NCBI GenBank assembly: GCA_963820955.1
Contig: CAWGCA010000043.1
Span: 1 to 22,170 of the forward strand
Source: CAWGCA01 sp963820955
GTDB taxonomy: Bacteria > Pseudomonadota > Gammaproteobacteria > Chromatiales > Chromatiaceae
Direction of reading: 5' to 3'
Length of the DNA: 22,170 nucleotides
Below the pieces are notes generated by a model. The model was not told the DNA's origin and did no database searches. It saw nothing but the letters and a program-made list of their open reading frames with translations. The position numbers and the translations under genes are program-made. Positions 22,075 to 22,170 of this stretch are shown here, piece by piece (within the stretch, counting starts at the first letter, position 1; every line of letters begins with the position of its first letter).

Positions 22075-22170
22075 TCAGCGCCCCTGCGCACGCCACTCGA
22101 GACCGATCATTGCAATGTCATCGCTGAGTGCAGGCATTCCCCGCCAGGCAACCACCTGTTCCACTATCGC
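22075..22170 (-). CDS. C-terminus of a PP2C/SpoIIE-type phosphatase (RsbU-like), partial
   Basis: The visible 31 residues read AIVEQVVAWRGMPALSDDIA then MIGLEWRAQGR and stop. The SDDIAMIGLEW segment matches the conserved end of the PP2C-type SpoIIE domain (DDITLLVLR-type). The rest of the gene lies beyond the right edge. Such enzymes dephosphorylate the STAS protein in partner switching. It is read just ahead of the kinase and STAS genes. Whether it carries a response-regulator, HAMP or other sensor domain cannot be seen. Confidence 0.75.
   Translation of the reverse strand, partial: AIVEQVVAWRGMPALSDDIAMIGLEWRAQGR

Noticed and set aside
1..22170. tRNA or rRNA genes
   Set aside because: No cloverleaf with TTC-type T loop or rRNA signature was noticed on either strand in reading by eye; a covariance-model scan would be needed to be certain.

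Overview
The window looks like chromosome from a moderately GC-rich gammaproteobacterium. The set mlaFEDC, pntAA-pntAB-pntB, tpx, ppsR, a SHOCT-domain protein and ChaN and M1 paralogues fits a free-living or symbiotic Chromatiales-like lineage; that placement is inference from gene content and from the abundant small palindromic repeats. Almost every gene lies on the minus strand. Plus-strand genes are the LysR regulator (10746), an M1-family metallopeptidase (13099) and one very small ORF (18186).

Layout, left to right. 1-1340: the 5' end of a secreted protein, a truncated ORF remnant, and a two-gene operon (periplasmic protein, then SHOCT protein) bracketed by two inverted copies of an 80-bp palindromic element. 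1348-5152: an MscS channel, a DUF2905 membrane protein and a class-V PLP enzyme; the last two are bracketed by two inverted copies of a MITE-like element of about 175 bp. 5500-8506: the three-subunit proton-translocating transhydrogenase operon, whose pntB reading frame is broken by one base. 8803-10290: ppsR and tpx. 10746-15598: LysR, a ChaN-like lipoprotein with a C-terminal PDZ domain, a divergent M1 peptidase and a small two-helix membrane protein. 15600-18450: an accessory-looking zone with an orphan terminator, eroded sequence, an AT-rich LysE-type exporter, a small SET-domain protein and two very small divergent genes. 18517-22170: mlaC, mlaD, mlaE and mlaF, read from a tight operon that begins with a PP2C-type phosphatase (partial), an RsbW-like kinase and an RsbV-like STAS protein.

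The most interesting arrangement is the last. A complete partner-switching cassette (phosphatase, anti-sigma-type kinase, STAS antagonist) lies directly upstream of, and apparently co-transcribed with, the Mla phospholipid transporter. The STAS gene sits 8 nt before mlaF and no separate mlaB follows mlaC, so the STAS protein may be the MlaB-like subunit under phosphorylation control. Second in interest are the repeat families, where paired substitutions between copies preserve the hairpins.
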